Program-made: the position numbers and the translations under genes
Assembly: GCA_020621865.1 (NCBI GenBank)
Contig: JAHRYW010000004.1
Span: 62,001-126,000, forward strand
DNA length: 64,000 nucleotides
Reading direction: 5' to 3'
Source of the DNA: Betaproteobacteria bacterium
GTDB lineage: Bacteria > Pseudomonadota > Gammaproteobacteria > Burkholderiales > Rhodocyclaceae
Notes under the pieces: generated by a model
Database searches by the model: none
What the model was told of the DNA's origin: nothing
Seen by the model: the letters and a program-made list of their open reading frames with translations, nothing else
Shown here: positions 9,082-18,597 of the stretch, piece by piece
Layout: the number at the start of each line of letters is the position of its first letter
How positions within the stretch are numbered: the first letter of the stretch is position 1

Positions 9082-9984
9082 TCACCGTGCCGATGCCAGG
9101 GCATAGACCGTTTTCCCAAGGGACCTGAATAGATCCGATGCATGCAGAAAACTCTCCGAATGGCCGGCAAACATCAACCCATCCGGTTGCATCATCGGCG
9201 CGAAACGGGAAAGAATCTTGTATTGCGTCGGCTTATCAAAATAGATCATGACATTCCGGCAGAAAATGATATCCAGCGGACCTCTAACCGAATAGGTCGA
9301 ATCAAGCAGGTTGATACGCTGGAAGTCGATCATCCGCCTCAACTCCGGACGAACGGACACATAGCCTTCCTGACTCCCTGTTCCTCGCAGGAAGAATTTC
9401 TGTAGCCGCTCCTGGGAGAGTTTCTCAACCCTTTCAATCGGATAAACCCCCTTCTGGGCAGTCGCCAACACATTGGTATCGAGGTCCGAGGCGGTGATAC
9501 TGATATGGGAGACATTGCTTCCGAAGGTTTCGGCAACCGTCATGGCTATCGAATAAGGTTCTTCTCCTGTCGAAGCGGCAGAACACCAGACTCGAACCGC
9601 TCGCTTGGTGCCCAGTTTGCGCAAATGCTCGGCAAATATTGGGAAATGATGAGGTTCACGAAAAAACGAGGTCAGATTCGTGGTCAATGAATTGACGAAG
9701 CGTTCCCATTCGTCTCCGCCTTTGTTTTCAAGCGCATCCAGATACTGAGCAAAGGACTGCATCCCGGTAGCCCTAAGACGGCGCGCCAGACGGGAATAAA
9801 CCATATCCTGCTTGACCGGCGACAGGGAGATACCAGCGTGTTGATAGATCAGCTTACGAACCCGCTCGAAATCAGCGACCGAAAAACTGAATTCTCGCTC
9901 TCCATTTTCACGTGACTGCAGACTGGCTGAGAGTCCTACCCTAGCCGTAGAGATAGGCGGAATCGATTTTCGATACTCGTCCAT
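9082..9984 (-). CDS. cheR: CheR, receptor methyltransferase
   Basis: CheR transfers methyl groups from S-adenosylmethionine to receptor glutamates. The 300 residues have the N-terminal helical domain (LIYQHAGISLSPVKQDMVYSRL) and the Rossmann domain with the SAM motif VWCSAASTGEEPYS and IIFCRNVMIYF. The ATG at 9984 follows GGAAGAG, which itself lies in the last codons of the upstream mcp, so the two genes are translationally coupled. An upstream in-frame start at 10002 is less likely. Confidence 0.95.
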   Translation of the reverse strand: MDEYRKSIPPISTARVGLSASLQSRENGEREFSFSVADFERVRKLIYQHAGISLSPVKQDMVYSRLARRLRATGMQSFAQYLDALENKGGDEWERFVNSLTTNLTSFFREPHHFPIFAEHLRKLGTKRAVRVWCSAASTGEEPYSIAMTVAETFGSNVSHISITASDLDTNVLATAQKGVYPIERVEKLSQERLQKFFLRGTGSQEGYVSVRPELRRMIDFQRINLLDSTYSVRGPLDIIFCRNVMIYFDKPTQYKILSRFAPMMQPDGLMFAGHSESFLHASDLFRSLGKTVYALASAR

Positions 9985-9986
9985 AA

Positions 9987-12797
9987 TCAAAACTCTTCCC
10001 ATTCATCATCAAGACTAACGGGCAAGGCGGGCGCTTTTTTAGGTGCGACTCGCGGCCGCTGCAGGGTCGATTCACGCGTACTGATCTTAGGGGGCGCCAA
10101 TCTAGGGGTCGAAGTAGCGGAATCAACCCGGAAAACCGATACAGCCTGAGCCAGGTTATGAGCCTGCTCTTCCAGACTTTCGGCTGCCGCCGCGGCTTCT
10201 TCCACCAGCGCCGCATTTTGCTGCGTCACTTCGTCCATCTGGCTTACTGCCAAACTGACTTGTTCGATCCCCGAGCTTTGTTCCCGACTAGCGTCCGAAA
10301 TATCGCCCATGATCCTGGCAACCCGCTTGATGCTGCTAACTACCTCTTCCATCGTTCGGCCTGCCTGATCAACCAATTTGTTGCCTGCTTCGACTTTCTC
10401 AACAGAGTCGGAGATCAGCCCCTTGATTTCTTTGGCAGCCGCTGCGCTACGCTGGGCAAGGTTACGAACTTCGGTGGCCACCACCGCAAACCCTCGCCCT
10501 TGTTCTCCGGCGCGGGCCGCTTCGACGGCGGCATTGAGGGCCAGGATGTTGGTCTGGAAGGCGATACCGTCAATGACGCCAATAATGTCGGCAATCTTGC
10601 TGCTCGACTGGTGGATGGCGCTCATGGTGTCTACTACCTGACCAACGACTTCGCCTCCCCTGACCGCCACCAGTTGAGCATTACCCGCCAGTTCGTTCGC
10701 TTGCCGAGCGTTGTCGGCGTTTTGCTTCACCGTACTGGTCAGTTGTTCCATGCTGGAGGCTGTTTCTTCCAGGCTGCTCGCCTGCTCTTCCGTCCGGCCC
10801 GACAAATCCTGGTTCCCCGACGCAATTTCCTTCGCAGCCGTGTTGATCAGGTCCGTCGCCTCCTTGATCTGGCCAACGATCTCTTTCAGCCGCGCTACTG
10901 TCGTATTCGCATCGTCTTTCAATTGACCAAAGGTACCCTGGTAGTCGGTAGTAATAGATCGCGTCAGGTCACCATCTGCCATGGCACCTAGGACTGCAGC
11001 AATGTCCCCCAATCCAGCCTGCGAATTCTGAAGCAGGCGATTCAGATCATTTGCCAATTTCAAGAAAAACCCGCTCTTTCCATTGGTTTCAACGCGCCTT
11101 GAAAAATCTCCTTCAGCTGCGGCGCCAACTATCGCCCCCAATTCATTCTCGGTAACGATTTCGGCAGTCCGGTCACGCCATTCTCCAATCGTTCCAAGAC
11201 GAAGGCCCCTGTCGTTGACAATCGGATTGGTGGTCACCAGGTAAGTGCGATCACCTATCAACATTTCGGCAGAACGAGTTTCCGAAAGAGTACGCAAGCG
11301 GGCGAGCGCCTCCTCGCGGCCTTCCTTATAGAAAACCCCCAGGTCGCTACCGATCAAGCGATCTGTATTGAAGTCCGGGATGTAGGCACGAAGCGAAGCT
11401 TCCATTTCGCGAACTGCAGACAAGAGGGCCTTGTTCGCATAGATGATGCGGCCTTCGTTATCTGCAATTCTTACCGGAGTACTCACGCAATCAAGCCCGA
11501 CCTTGATACGCAGACTTTCGTCAGCAGCCTGACGAGCCTCGTTGAGATCGAAGCCGGACTTGATCAACAGCGGGCGTGCAGCATCGCAAATCTGCTGGAG
11601 TTCATCCTTGCGGTCGTAATCCAGCACTGCATCTTTCTGCCCTCCCGAAAGTGCCCTGAAGAATTTGACAAGGTCGTTGACCGGGCGACGGATGCCAATG
11701 ACCAAAATGTAGGTGAATAGCGCAGCAAGTGCTCCAAAGAAGGCAAGGAGACCTATGAGCTTCATTCGAAACGCAGCCGCATCAGCCGCTGCACGATCCA
11801 CATCAGACTTGGCGACTGATAGCTGCAGCGAAACCAGTTCGCTTATCTTGTCGGAGATAGGATCAATCGCAGGATATAGGTCCTTCGCGGCAAATGCCGC
11901 CAACCCCTCACTGTCTTTAGCACGCAGGATGACCTTAAGCTTCTCGGTCGCCTGGTTGGCTTTTTTCATCAATACATCAGCCTCGGCAACCAGGCGCCTT
12001 TCGTCGTCAGTCAGGAAAGTATCAACATAAACCTTCCATTGAGCAGCAATGACTTTCTCCGCCTGCTCGACCTTGCCAAGACCAGACTCGAATGTCTCGG
12101 CACCGTCACGCGTCTTGTGCGACAGATCGACTATCGATACCGCATAAGCGTCGGCAACTTCTTTTAGCTGCTTGAGTGGCACAACGCGATCTTGATAGAC
12201 CGTATGCAGTCGGCCGTCGCTTTCTCCAACCGCGGAAACACCGAGCCCCCCAACCAGCAGCATGCCTATAGTAAGAAAGGTGCAAATGGCAAAAATCCGC
12301 TGAGCAATCGTCCTGTTCCGAAGCCAGCGGCCGAAACTGAACCCACTCTTGGCGACCTTCCCGTCACGAATTGTCAGTCCTGCAGCGCGGCCCTCACGGA
12401 ACATTCGGTACGCATTCTCGGCAGCCGCAACCTGGTCACGCGAAGGCATCGAGCGAACTGACATGTAACCCGCCACCTGTCCGTTTTCAAACACCGGCGT
12501 GGCGTTGGCAATGACCCAGTAATAATCACCATTCTTGCAGCGGTTTTTGACCATCCCCGTCCACGGACGCTCCTCCTTGAGCGTTGCCCAGAGATCGGCA
12601 AAAGCCTCAACCGGCATATCCGGATGGCGAACAATATTGTGCGGTTCACCGATCAACTCCGATTCTGCAAAGCCGCTGATTTCGAGGAAATCACGGTTGA
12701 TATAGGTTATCCGCCCCTTGAGATCGGTTTTCGAGACAATCAATGTATCGGGCGACAGGACGATTTCCTTGTCAGTTACCGGCAGATTGCTTCTCAT
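9987..12797 (-). CDS. PAS-containing methyl-accepting chemotaxis protein (Aer-like N-terminus)
   Basis: This is a 936-residue chemoreceptor. An Aer-type PAS domain occupies about residues 15-125 (DLKGRITYINRDFLEISGF, HNIVRHPDMP), suggesting redox or oxygen sensing. It is followed by TM1 (about 166-186), a helical extracytoplasmic region, TM2 (about 345-368), HAMP-like and second PAS-like segments (IRVADNEGRIIYANKALL region), and the signalling hairpin with tip IAFQTNILALNAAVEAARAG. The C-terminus DDEWEEF fits the xWxxF pentapeptide that tethers CheR/CheB. Its last third is apparently identical in DNA to part of the next receptor. Confidence 0.93.
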   Translation of the reverse strand: MRSNLPVTDKEIVLSPDTLIVSKTDLKGRITYINRDFLEISGFAESELIGEPHNIVRHPDMPVEAFADLWATLKEERPWTGMVKNRCKNGDYYWVIANATPVFENGQVAGYMSVRSMPSRDQVAAAENAYRMFREGRAAGLTIRDGKVAKSGFSFGRWLRNRTIAQRIFAICTFLTIGMLLVGGLGVSAVGESDGRLHTVYQDRVVPLKQLKEVADAYAVSIVDLSHKTRDGAETFESGLGKVEQAEKVIAAQWKVYVDTFLTDDERRLVAEADVLMKKANQATEKLKVILRAKDSEGLAAFAAKDLYPAIDPISDKISELVSLQLSVAKSDVDRAAADAAAFRMKLIGLLAFFGALAALFTYILVIGIRRPVNDLVKFFRALSGGQKDAVLDYDRKDELQQICDAARPLLIKSGFDLNEARQAADESLRIKVGLDCVSTPVRIADNEGRIIYANKALLSAVREMEASLRAYIPDFNTDRLIGSDLGVFYKEGREEALARLRTLSETRSAEMLIGDRTYLVTTNPIVNDRGLRLGTIGEWRDRTAEIVTENELGAIVGAAAEGDFSRRVETNGKSGFFLKLANDLNRLLQNSQAGLGDIAAVLGAMADGDLTRSITTDYQGTFGQLKDDANTTVARLKEIVGQIKEATDLINTAAKEIASGNQDLSGRTEEQASSLEETASSMEQLTSTVKQNADNARQANELAGNAQLVAVRGGEVVGQVVDTMSAIHQSSSKIADIIGVIDGIAFQTNILALNAAVEAARAGEQGRGFAVVATEVRNLAQRSAAAAKEIKGLISDSVEKVEAGNKLVDQAGRTMEEVVSSIKRVARIMGDISDASREQSSGIEQVSLAVSQMDEVTQQNAALVEEAAAAAESLEEQAHNLAQAVSVFRVDSATSTPRLAPPKISTRESTLQRPRVAPKKAPALPVSLDDEWEEF
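10144..10869 (-). repeat. 726-bp direct repeat, copy 1 (receptor signalling domain)
   Basis: By eye this DNA is the same as 13020-13745 over 726 bases. A mismatch bounds the left end (10143), and the sequences diverge at once after the right end (10870). It encodes the methylation helices and the hairpin tip of the receptor. Confidence 0.88.
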
Positions 12798-12835
12798 TTT
12801 TTCTCCTCGTCAATTCTTGTAGTTGCTCTGCTGGC

Positions 12836-15229
12836 TTAGAACTCAGTCCATTCGTCCTCATCGTCACCTTGCGGTACACGAATATCGGATTTGGCTGGAG
12901 TATGTCTCAGGCGGACGGGTTCCTTGTGGGGCAATGCCGGCCTAGCCGACTGGCGACGCTCGATTGGCTCTGTCCGTACTTGGCTGGGATTGCCTCGTGC
13001 AAGGGAAAAAACCGATACGGCCTGAGCCAGGTTATGAGCCTGCTCTTCCAGACTTTCGGCTGCCGCCGCGGCTTCTTCCACCAGCGCCGCATTTTGCTGC
13101 GTCACTTCGTCCATCTGGCTTACTGCCAAACTGACTTGTTCGATCCCCGAGCTTTGTTCCCGACTAGCGTCCGAAATATCGCCCATGATCCTGGCAACCC
13201 GCTTGATGCTGCTAACTACCTCTTCCATCGTTCGGCCTGCCTGATCAACCAATTTGTTGCCTGCTTCGACTTTCTCAACAGAGTCGGAGATCAGCCCCTT
13301 GATTTCTTTGGCAGCCGCTGCGCTACGCTGGGCAAGGTTACGAACTTCGGTGGCCACCACCGCAAACCCTCGCCCTTGTTCTCCGGCGCGGGCCGCTTCG
13401 ACGGCGGCATTGAGGGCCAGGATGTTGGTCTGGAAGGCGATACCGTCAATGACGCCAATAATGTCGGCAATCTTGCTGCTCGACTGGTGGATGGCGCTCA
13501 TGGTGTCTACTACCTGACCAACGACTTCGCCTCCCCTGACCGCCACCAGTTGAGCATTACCCGCCAGTTCGTTCGCTTGCCGAGCGTTGTCGGCGTTTTG
13601 CTTCACCGTACTGGTCAGTTGTTCCATGCTGGAGGCTGTTTCTTCCAGGCTGCTCGCCTGCTCTTCCGTCCGGCCCGACAAATCCTGGTTCCCCGACGCA
13701 ATTTCCTTCGCAGCCGTGTTGATCAGGTCCGTCGCCTCCTTGATCGAGAAAATGATCTGCTCAAGGTTATCGACCGTTGCATTCGCATCGTCCTTGAGCA
13801 CGCCGAGCAACCCCTTGTAGTCGCTGTCAATTTTCTCGGTCAGATTACCCTGTGCCAGGCGCGAGAACATGGCACCGACATCATGCAGTGCACGCGTGTT
13901 AGCTTCGAGCAGCTGATTAATACCAACAGAAATTTCCTTGAAGAACCCTGTCATCCTGCTCACATCGAGACGCTTACTGAAATCGCCCGAAGCCGCTGCA
14001 CTGATGATTCCAGAGACCTCGCTCTCGATCTGCACTTCCAGAGTACGGTCACGCCACTCAACCGCCGTTCCAAGTCGCTGCCCCTGGTCATCCACAATCG
14101 GGCAGGCAACCAGAGAAAAGCAACGCCCGCCGACGTTGATCTCGGTGCCATAAAGTCCTTTGAGCGCCGCCAGCATATTGCGCTGATGACTAGGCTGCTT
14201 GTGATAAATGTCGAAGCTGGAACCCAGAATAGTGTCCGCCCGGAAGTTCGGTAGCTGCTTCCGGATATCGCTCTCGGCTCGGCGCATCATCTCCAGCACC
14301 GCCGTATTGCAATACACGATTACCCCGTCGGGGTCTGCGACCATCACGCTATTCGAGGTCACATCCAAAGCCACCTTGATCCGCGTCGTTTCGGCCGCCA
14401 ACTTGCGGTCGGCTTCAATCCGGGATTTGAGCTGAACCTGCATCTTATCCAGGGCCAACATCAATTCGGCGATCTGATCCTTGCCCTTCGCCTCAATCTG
14501 GTTTTCCAGATGCCCAGACGCCACCTCCTCGGCGACCCGCAATGCCCCCGCCAAAGGTGTTGTAATGGAACGCGCAAAAACATACGAAAAAATAGCAACC
14601 AATCCTGTAACCAACGCCGCCAAGCCAAGCATCAACCAAGTCGTTGACTCTTGCGTACGTTGAGCGCCTTCAAAAACCTCACGCCCCGATTCAGCATAGT
14701 ACGTACGTAGCGCATCGGCCGCTGCTCCGGCCTTGGCGTAGGCTGGGCGTAAAACATTTGCGTAAATATCGGCGGCCTGCCCGTAATCCCCCGCTTTCAG
14801 GGCCTCACTAGCCGCCATCAAGCCGTCCTTGACGAATACCGCTCTCGCCTGTTCGTAAGCTTCAGCCAAAAGCCGTTCCCTGTCGTTCAGGGGGCGGTTT
14901 TTGAATTGCTTCCACAACTCGGTGATTGCATCGCGATTTTTTACGATCGTGTCCGTGTGCTGGGTGACGGGATGACCGTGCTTGACGGACTGCGGACCTG
15001 CCGGATCATGCAGCAAACCCGAAGCGACCTGAAGGTTGTTCTCGGACATCAGCGTCTGGATGCGAAGAACAATTGAACCTGGCTCCATCTTGTCGAGATA
15101 AATCGATGCCGTACCACGATTCAGATCGCGCATACTGACGACAGCCACCGCCACCAGGACCACGAACCAGAAGGCCATGCCGACCGCTTGCCAGAATAGG
15201 CGGGTACCGATACGGAAATTGCTCAGCAT
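12836..15229 (-). CDS. Methyl-accepting chemotaxis protein with PAS-like insert
   Basis: This is a 797-residue receptor. TM1 is at about residues 10-30 (FWQAVGMAFWFVVLVAVAVV), then comes a four-helix-bundle-like periplasmic domain, TM2 (TTWLMLGLAALVTGLVAIFSYVF), HAMP, a PAS-like segment (VMVADPDGVIVYCNTAVLEMM), a second HAMP-like stretch and the signalling hairpin. The C-terminus DEDEWTEF again fits the xWxxF tether. The ATG at 15229 with GGAAA upstream is preferred over an in-frame GTG at 15238. The gene lies between cheW and the PAS-receptor gene. Confidence 0.92.
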   Translation of the reverse strand: MLSNFRIGTRLFWQAVGMAFWFVVLVAVAVVSMRDLNRGTASIYLDKMEPGSIVLRIQTLMSENNLQVASGLLHDPAGPQSVKHGHPVTQHTDTIVKNRDAITELWKQFKNRPLNDRERLLAEAYEQARAVFVKDGLMAASEALKAGDYGQAADIYANVLRPAYAKAGAAADALRTYYAESGREVFEGAQRTQESTTWLMLGLAALVTGLVAIFSYVFARSITTPLAGALRVAEEVASGHLENQIEAKGKDQIAELMLALDKMQVQLKSRIEADRKLAAETTRIKVALDVTSNSVMVADPDGVIVYCNTAVLEMMRRAESDIRKQLPNFRADTILGSSFDIYHKQPSHQRNMLAALKGLYGTEINVGGRCFSLVACPIVDDQGQRLGTAVEWRDRTLEVQIESEVSGIISAAASGDFSKRLDVSRMTGFFKEISVGINQLLEANTRALHDVGAMFSRLAQGNLTEKIDSDYKGLLGVLKDDANATVDNLEQIIFSIKEATDLINTAAKEIASGNQDLSGRTEEQASSLEETASSMEQLTSTVKQNADNARQANELAGNAQLVAVRGGEVVGQVVDTMSAIHQSSSKIADIIGVIDGIAFQTNILALNAAVEAARAGEQGRGFAVVATEVRNLAQRSAAAAKEIKGLISDSVEKVEAGNKLVDQAGRTMEEVVSSIKRVARIMGDISDASREQSSGIEQVSLAVSQMDEVTQQNAALVEEAAAAAESLEEQAHNLAQAVSVFSLARGNPSQVRTEPIERRQSARPALPHKEPVRLRHTPAKSDIRVPQGDDEDEWTEF
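13020..13745 (-). repeat. 726-bp direct repeat, copy 2 (receptor signalling domain)
   Basis: This is the partner of 10144-10869, offset by 2876 bases. Outside it the two receptors differ strongly, so it looks like recent gene conversion or a partial duplication. Confidence 0.88.
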
Positions 15230-15247
15230 TTTTTCCACTTTCCGTGT

Positions 15248-15754
15248 TTAGTTGGATGCCGAAGCATCATCTATCAGTTCCATATCGGCACTGGTCATCA
15301 GGCGCTCGATGTCGGTCACAATCATCATGCGCGTATCGATCGTTGCCAGACCGAGGATGTATTTGGTGTCAAATGAACCGGAAAAGTCCGGCGCAGTTCG
15401 AATCTGTGTGCGCGTCAATGAAAAAACGTCGGAAACACTATCCACCACAGCACCGATGACACGCCCCGCCACATTGAGAATGATCACGACTGTAAATGGT
15501 GTGTATTCGACCTTGCCAAGATTGAACTTGATACGCAAATCGACGATCGGGACAATGATCCCGCGTAGGTTGATTACCCCCTTGATGAACCGCGGAGCGT
15601 TCGCAATCAAGGTCGGCTGTTCGTAGCCGCGAATTTCCTGCACTTTGAGAATATCGATAGCATACTCTTCGCTGCCAAGCGTAAATGTCAGGTACTCGCT
15701 AGGCACCTGATCTTCGTCGCCAGCGACAGTTCCACCGTGCGTCATCGCTTCCAT
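15248..15754 (-). CDS. cheW: CheW, receptor-kinase coupling protein
   Basis: CheW joins receptors to CheA. The 168 residues form one CheW domain ([48 protein letters not shown]). The start has a strong ribosome site (GAGGAGCAAGAGATG). It is directly downstream of cheA(2) and upstream of the two receptor genes, so it most likely serves that kinase. Confidence 0.96.
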   Translation of the reverse strand: MEAMTHGGTVAGDEDQVPSEYLTFTLGSEEYAIDILKVQEIRGYEQPTLIANAPRFIKGVINLRGIIVPIVDLRIKFNLGKVEYTPFTVVIILNVAGRVIGAVVDSVSDVFSLTRTQIRTAPDFSGSFDTKYILGLATIDTRMMIVTDIERLMTSADMELIDDASASN

Positions 15755-15776
15755 CTCTTGCTCCTCGGTTCAGCCG

Positions 15777-18128
15777 TCAGCCGGCTTTCTGCATAGTTGT
15801 CTTGGCCATCCCGGCTATCGCCGACACATCGAGAATCAGTGCCACATGCCCATCCCCCATGATGGTTGCTCCAGAAATCCCCTGCACTCGCCGATAGTTG
15901 GCTTCCAGACTCTTGATCACCACCTGATGCTGCCCGACCAATGCATCGACAAACAATGCAGCCTTTACCCCATCGGCATCAACAACCACCATGATGCCCT
16001 GCGTAAAATCGCTAGAAATCGGCTTGAGATTGAACAACTCATGCAGGACGATCACCGGCAGGTATTCCCCTCTTACCTGAATGACACGAGCCTGATTGGA
16101 AAGTGTTTTCATGTCGCCGACCTGCGGCTGGAAAGATTCCATAACGTAAGAGAGCGGCAGGATATAGGTCTGGCTGCCAACAGCGACCGACATCCCGTCC
16201 AGGATGGCCAGCGTCAGCGGCAGGCGAACCGTCATCCGCGTGCCAACGCCAAGCATCGACTCGATTTCGACCCGCCCACCCATCGATTGGATATTCCGGC
16301 GAACCACATCCATCCCGACACCGCGCCCAGAAACGTCAGTGACCTGATCCGCAGTCGAGAAACCGGCTTCGAAAATCAGGTTAAAAACCTCCTGGTCAGT
16401 CATCTGATCGGATACCGGCAAACCACGTTCCCGAGCCTTGGCCAGAATCTTGTTACGGGGCAACCCCGCTCCGTCGTCACCGACCTCTATGACAATATTG
16501 CCGCCCTGGTGATAAGCCTTGAGGGTGATCGTGCCAACCGGATTCTTACCAGCTGCCACGCGCTTTTCAGGCAACTCGATACCATGATCGAGACTGTTGC
16601 GAATCAGGTGGGTCAGGGGATCGACGATGCGTTCGATCAGCCCCTTGTCCAGTTCGGTGGTTTCGCCAGAGGTCTTCAACTCGACCTGTTTTCCCAGCTT
16701 ACCGGAAAGATCGCGGACAACGCGGGGGAAACGTGAGAACACGAAGGATATCGGCATCATCCGGATAGACATCACCGACTCCTGCAAATCACGGGTATTT
16801 CTTTCCAGTTGCGCCAAGCCATTGGCCAGCCGCTCAGGCACTGCCTCCTGCATCTGGGTCGCCGTTTGCAACAGCATCGCCTGGGTTATGACCAATTCGC
16901 CAACCAGATTAATTAGCTGATCGACCTTTTCGATGCTGACGCGAATCGAGGAATCTCCATTGGCTACAGGAGTAGCGGCCTTGGCTGCACGACCAGCGCG
17001 AGATCCGTGAGCCGACGGCGCCTCATGATCTACATTTGTCGAAGCGGATAGCACAGGTGAGGCAGAAACTTCAGCCTTTGGTGTCTCGACCACTTGAACT
17101 GCGGCAGGCGTTGGCAACGGAGCAAAAAAACCGAAGCCATCACCCTCTTCGATTACAGGAGCCGCGGAGGTGTCTGGTAGTGGCTCGAAGAAACCATACC
17201 CATCCCCTTCGCTCGCATCAGCCGGCGAAGTTTTTAACCCGGGAGCATCTGGCAGAGACTCGAAAAAGCCATAAGCGTCTTCCGACGGCTTGTCCTCTGC
17301 TTCGCATTTCTTCGCACTTTCCTCAAGCGGAGCAAAAAAACCATACCCACGATCTTCGTCAGGCACACCGGGCGAATCATCGAAGAACCCGAAAGCCGAA
17401 GCGCCATCGGCGCTAGCCGACTTGTCTTCAACGATCCGCCATGCGCCGTTTTCAGCGATGAAATCGATTTGATCCGCAAAGGCCTCCTGTCCTAGTCCAG
17501 TTGCCAGACGAAGTTGCCAATAACCTACCTTACCGGTTTCTGCGTTGGGCTGACTCAGGATGGTCAACTGTCCCAGAGAAGCCAATTCCTCCAGAAGATT
17601 GGCGACGCCTTCACCGCTAGCCGAAATCTCTGTCGGCACAAACTGGATATCGAATACACGCATCGCGCCGATTGCGTCCGGCGAGGCTGCTTCTGTTGCA
17701 GCAAGGTTCGGCGATGAGTCTGATCCGGTCTGCTGAAGCGGATCGGAGGATAGTTGACGCAGCCGAGAGCAAATCGCCTCGACTGCACGCTGATCAACCT
17801 CACCCCTACCCTGGTGTCCTTCAAGCATATCGCGCAGCAAATCGCCGCACTCCAGGAACGCATCAACCATATCCGGACGCAAGCCAAGCTCTTGCTTGCG
17901 AATGCGATCGAGCAGGTTTTCCAGGATATGCGTGGTTTCAGCCAGATCGGTGAATCCGAAGGTGCCGGCACTCCCCTTGATAGAGTGGGCTGCGCGAAAA
18001 ATGGCATTAAGCTGCTCGGAATCGGGATTTTCGATATCCAGATCAAGCAGAAGCCCTTCCATTGCAGCCAGATGCTCTGCCGATTCCTCGAAGAACACCT
18101 GGTAGAACTGACTCATGTCGATAGCCAT
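15777..18128 (-). CDS. cheA: CheA(2), chemotaxis histidine kinase with GFF repeats in linker
   Basis: This is a histidine kinase of 783 residues. It has Hpt (AAHSIKGSAGTFGF, His48), a middle region (about 155-235) that may be a response-regulator-docking domain, a linker (about 245-340), the dimerisation and ATPase core (HLIRNSLDHG, GDDGAGLP, GRGVGMDVV) and a CheW-like C-terminus. The linker has five copies of a short motif around (Y/F)GFFxPL at residues 246, 262, 286, 311 and 332. The start follows GGGGGG. It is cotranscribed with cheW and probably with the upstream response regulator. Confidence 0.94.
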   Translation of the reverse strand: MAIDMSQFYQVFFEESAEHLAAMEGLLLDLDIENPDSEQLNAIFRAAHSIKGSAGTFGFTDLAETTHILENLLDRIRKQELGLRPDMVDAFLECGDLLRDMLEGHQGRGEVDQRAVEAICSRLRQLSSDPLQQTGSDSSPNLAATEAASPDAIGAMRVFDIQFVPTEISASGEGVANLLEELASLGQLTILSQPNAETGKVGYWQLRLATGLGQEAFADQIDFIAENGAWRIVEDKSASADGASAFGFFDDSPGVPDEDRGYGFFAPLEESAKKCEAEDKPSEDAYGFFESLPDAPGLKTSPADASEGDGYGFFEPLPDTSAAPVIEEGDGFGFFAPLPTPAAVQVVETPKAEVSASPVLSASTNVDHEAPSAHGSRAGRAAKAATPVANGDSSIRVSIEKVDQLINLVGELVITQAMLLQTATQMQEAVPERLANGLAQLERNTRDLQESVMSIRMMPISFVFSRFPRVVRDLSGKLGKQVELKTSGETTELDKGLIERIVDPLTHLIRNSLDHGIELPEKRVAAGKNPVGTITLKAYHQGGNIVIEVGDDGAGLPRNKILAKARERGLPVSDQMTDQEVFNLIFEAGFSTADQVTDVSGRGVGMDVVRRNIQSMGGRVEIESMLGVGTRMTVRLPLTLAILDGMSVAVGSQTYILPLSYVMESFQPQVGDMKTLSNQARVIQVRGEYLPVIVLHELFNLKPISSDFTQGIMVVVDADGVKAALFVDALVGQHQVVIKSLEANYRRVQGISGATIMGDGHVALILDVSAIAGMAKTTMQKAG
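17115..17393 (-). repeat. Five-copy GYGFF motif array in CheA(2) linker
   Basis: The coding strand gives FGFFD, YGFFAPL, YGFFESL, YGFFEPL and FGFFAPL, spaced 16 to 25 residues apart and separated by acidic, Pro-rich sequence. Regular aromatic motifs in a disordered linker suggest repeated docking sites. Confidence 0.85.
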
Positions 18129-18215
18129 GCTACCCCCCGAGCACGACCGTCAAAGATTTGACAGCCAGAAATGGAATGCAAAAAAACCCGTCACCCAACG
18201 GGCTGCCGGCCTTGA

Positions 18216-18581
18216 TCAGCCGATCACCTTGCGCACCACTTCAATCAGCTTCTGCGGGTCGAAGGGCTTGACCAGCCAGCCGGTCGCACCAGCAGCCCGC
18301 CCCTGGGACTTCATGGCATCCGAAGATTCCGTGGTCAGCATGAGAATGGGGGTCGTCGCGTATTGCGGCATCGCGCGCAAACTTTTGATCAGGGTCAGCC
18401 CGTCCATGCGCGGCATATTCTGGTCGGTCAGGATCAAATTGACACCCTTGGCCTTGGCCTTTTCCAGACCATCCATTCCGTCGACGGCCTCAACTACGTC
18501 GTAACCTGCACTTTTCAGGGTAAACGACACCATTTGACGGATGGATGCAGAATCGTCAACTGCAAGAACGGTTTTCGCCAT
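18216..18581 (-). CDS. CheY-like response regulator (single receiver)
   Basis: This 121-residue receiver starts MAKTVLAVDDSASIRQM, with the phospho-acceptor in LILTDQNMPRMDG, Thr in LMLTTESSDA and Lys in GWLVKPFDPQKL. The ATG at 18581 has GAGGAAAAA directly upstream. An open frame to 18641 lacks a ribosome site. Its sequence is of the PilH/Tsr adaptation-type subgroup more than of motor-type CheY. It may act as a phosphate sink or adaptation regulator for CheA(2), which is the next gene. Confidence 0.92.
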   Translation of the reverse strand: MAKTVLAVDDSASIRQMVSFTLKSAGYDVVEAVDGMDGLEKAKAKGVNLILTDQNMPRMDGLTLIKSLRAMPQYATTPILMLTTESSDAMKSQGRAAGATGWLVKPFDPQKLIEVVRKVIG

Positions 18582-18597
18582 TTTTTCCTCGTGATAT

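Noticed and set aside
12743-14254. Duplicated plus-strand open frames opposite both receptor genes
   Set aside because: Their similarity only mirrors the 726-bp repeat in the sense receptor genes.
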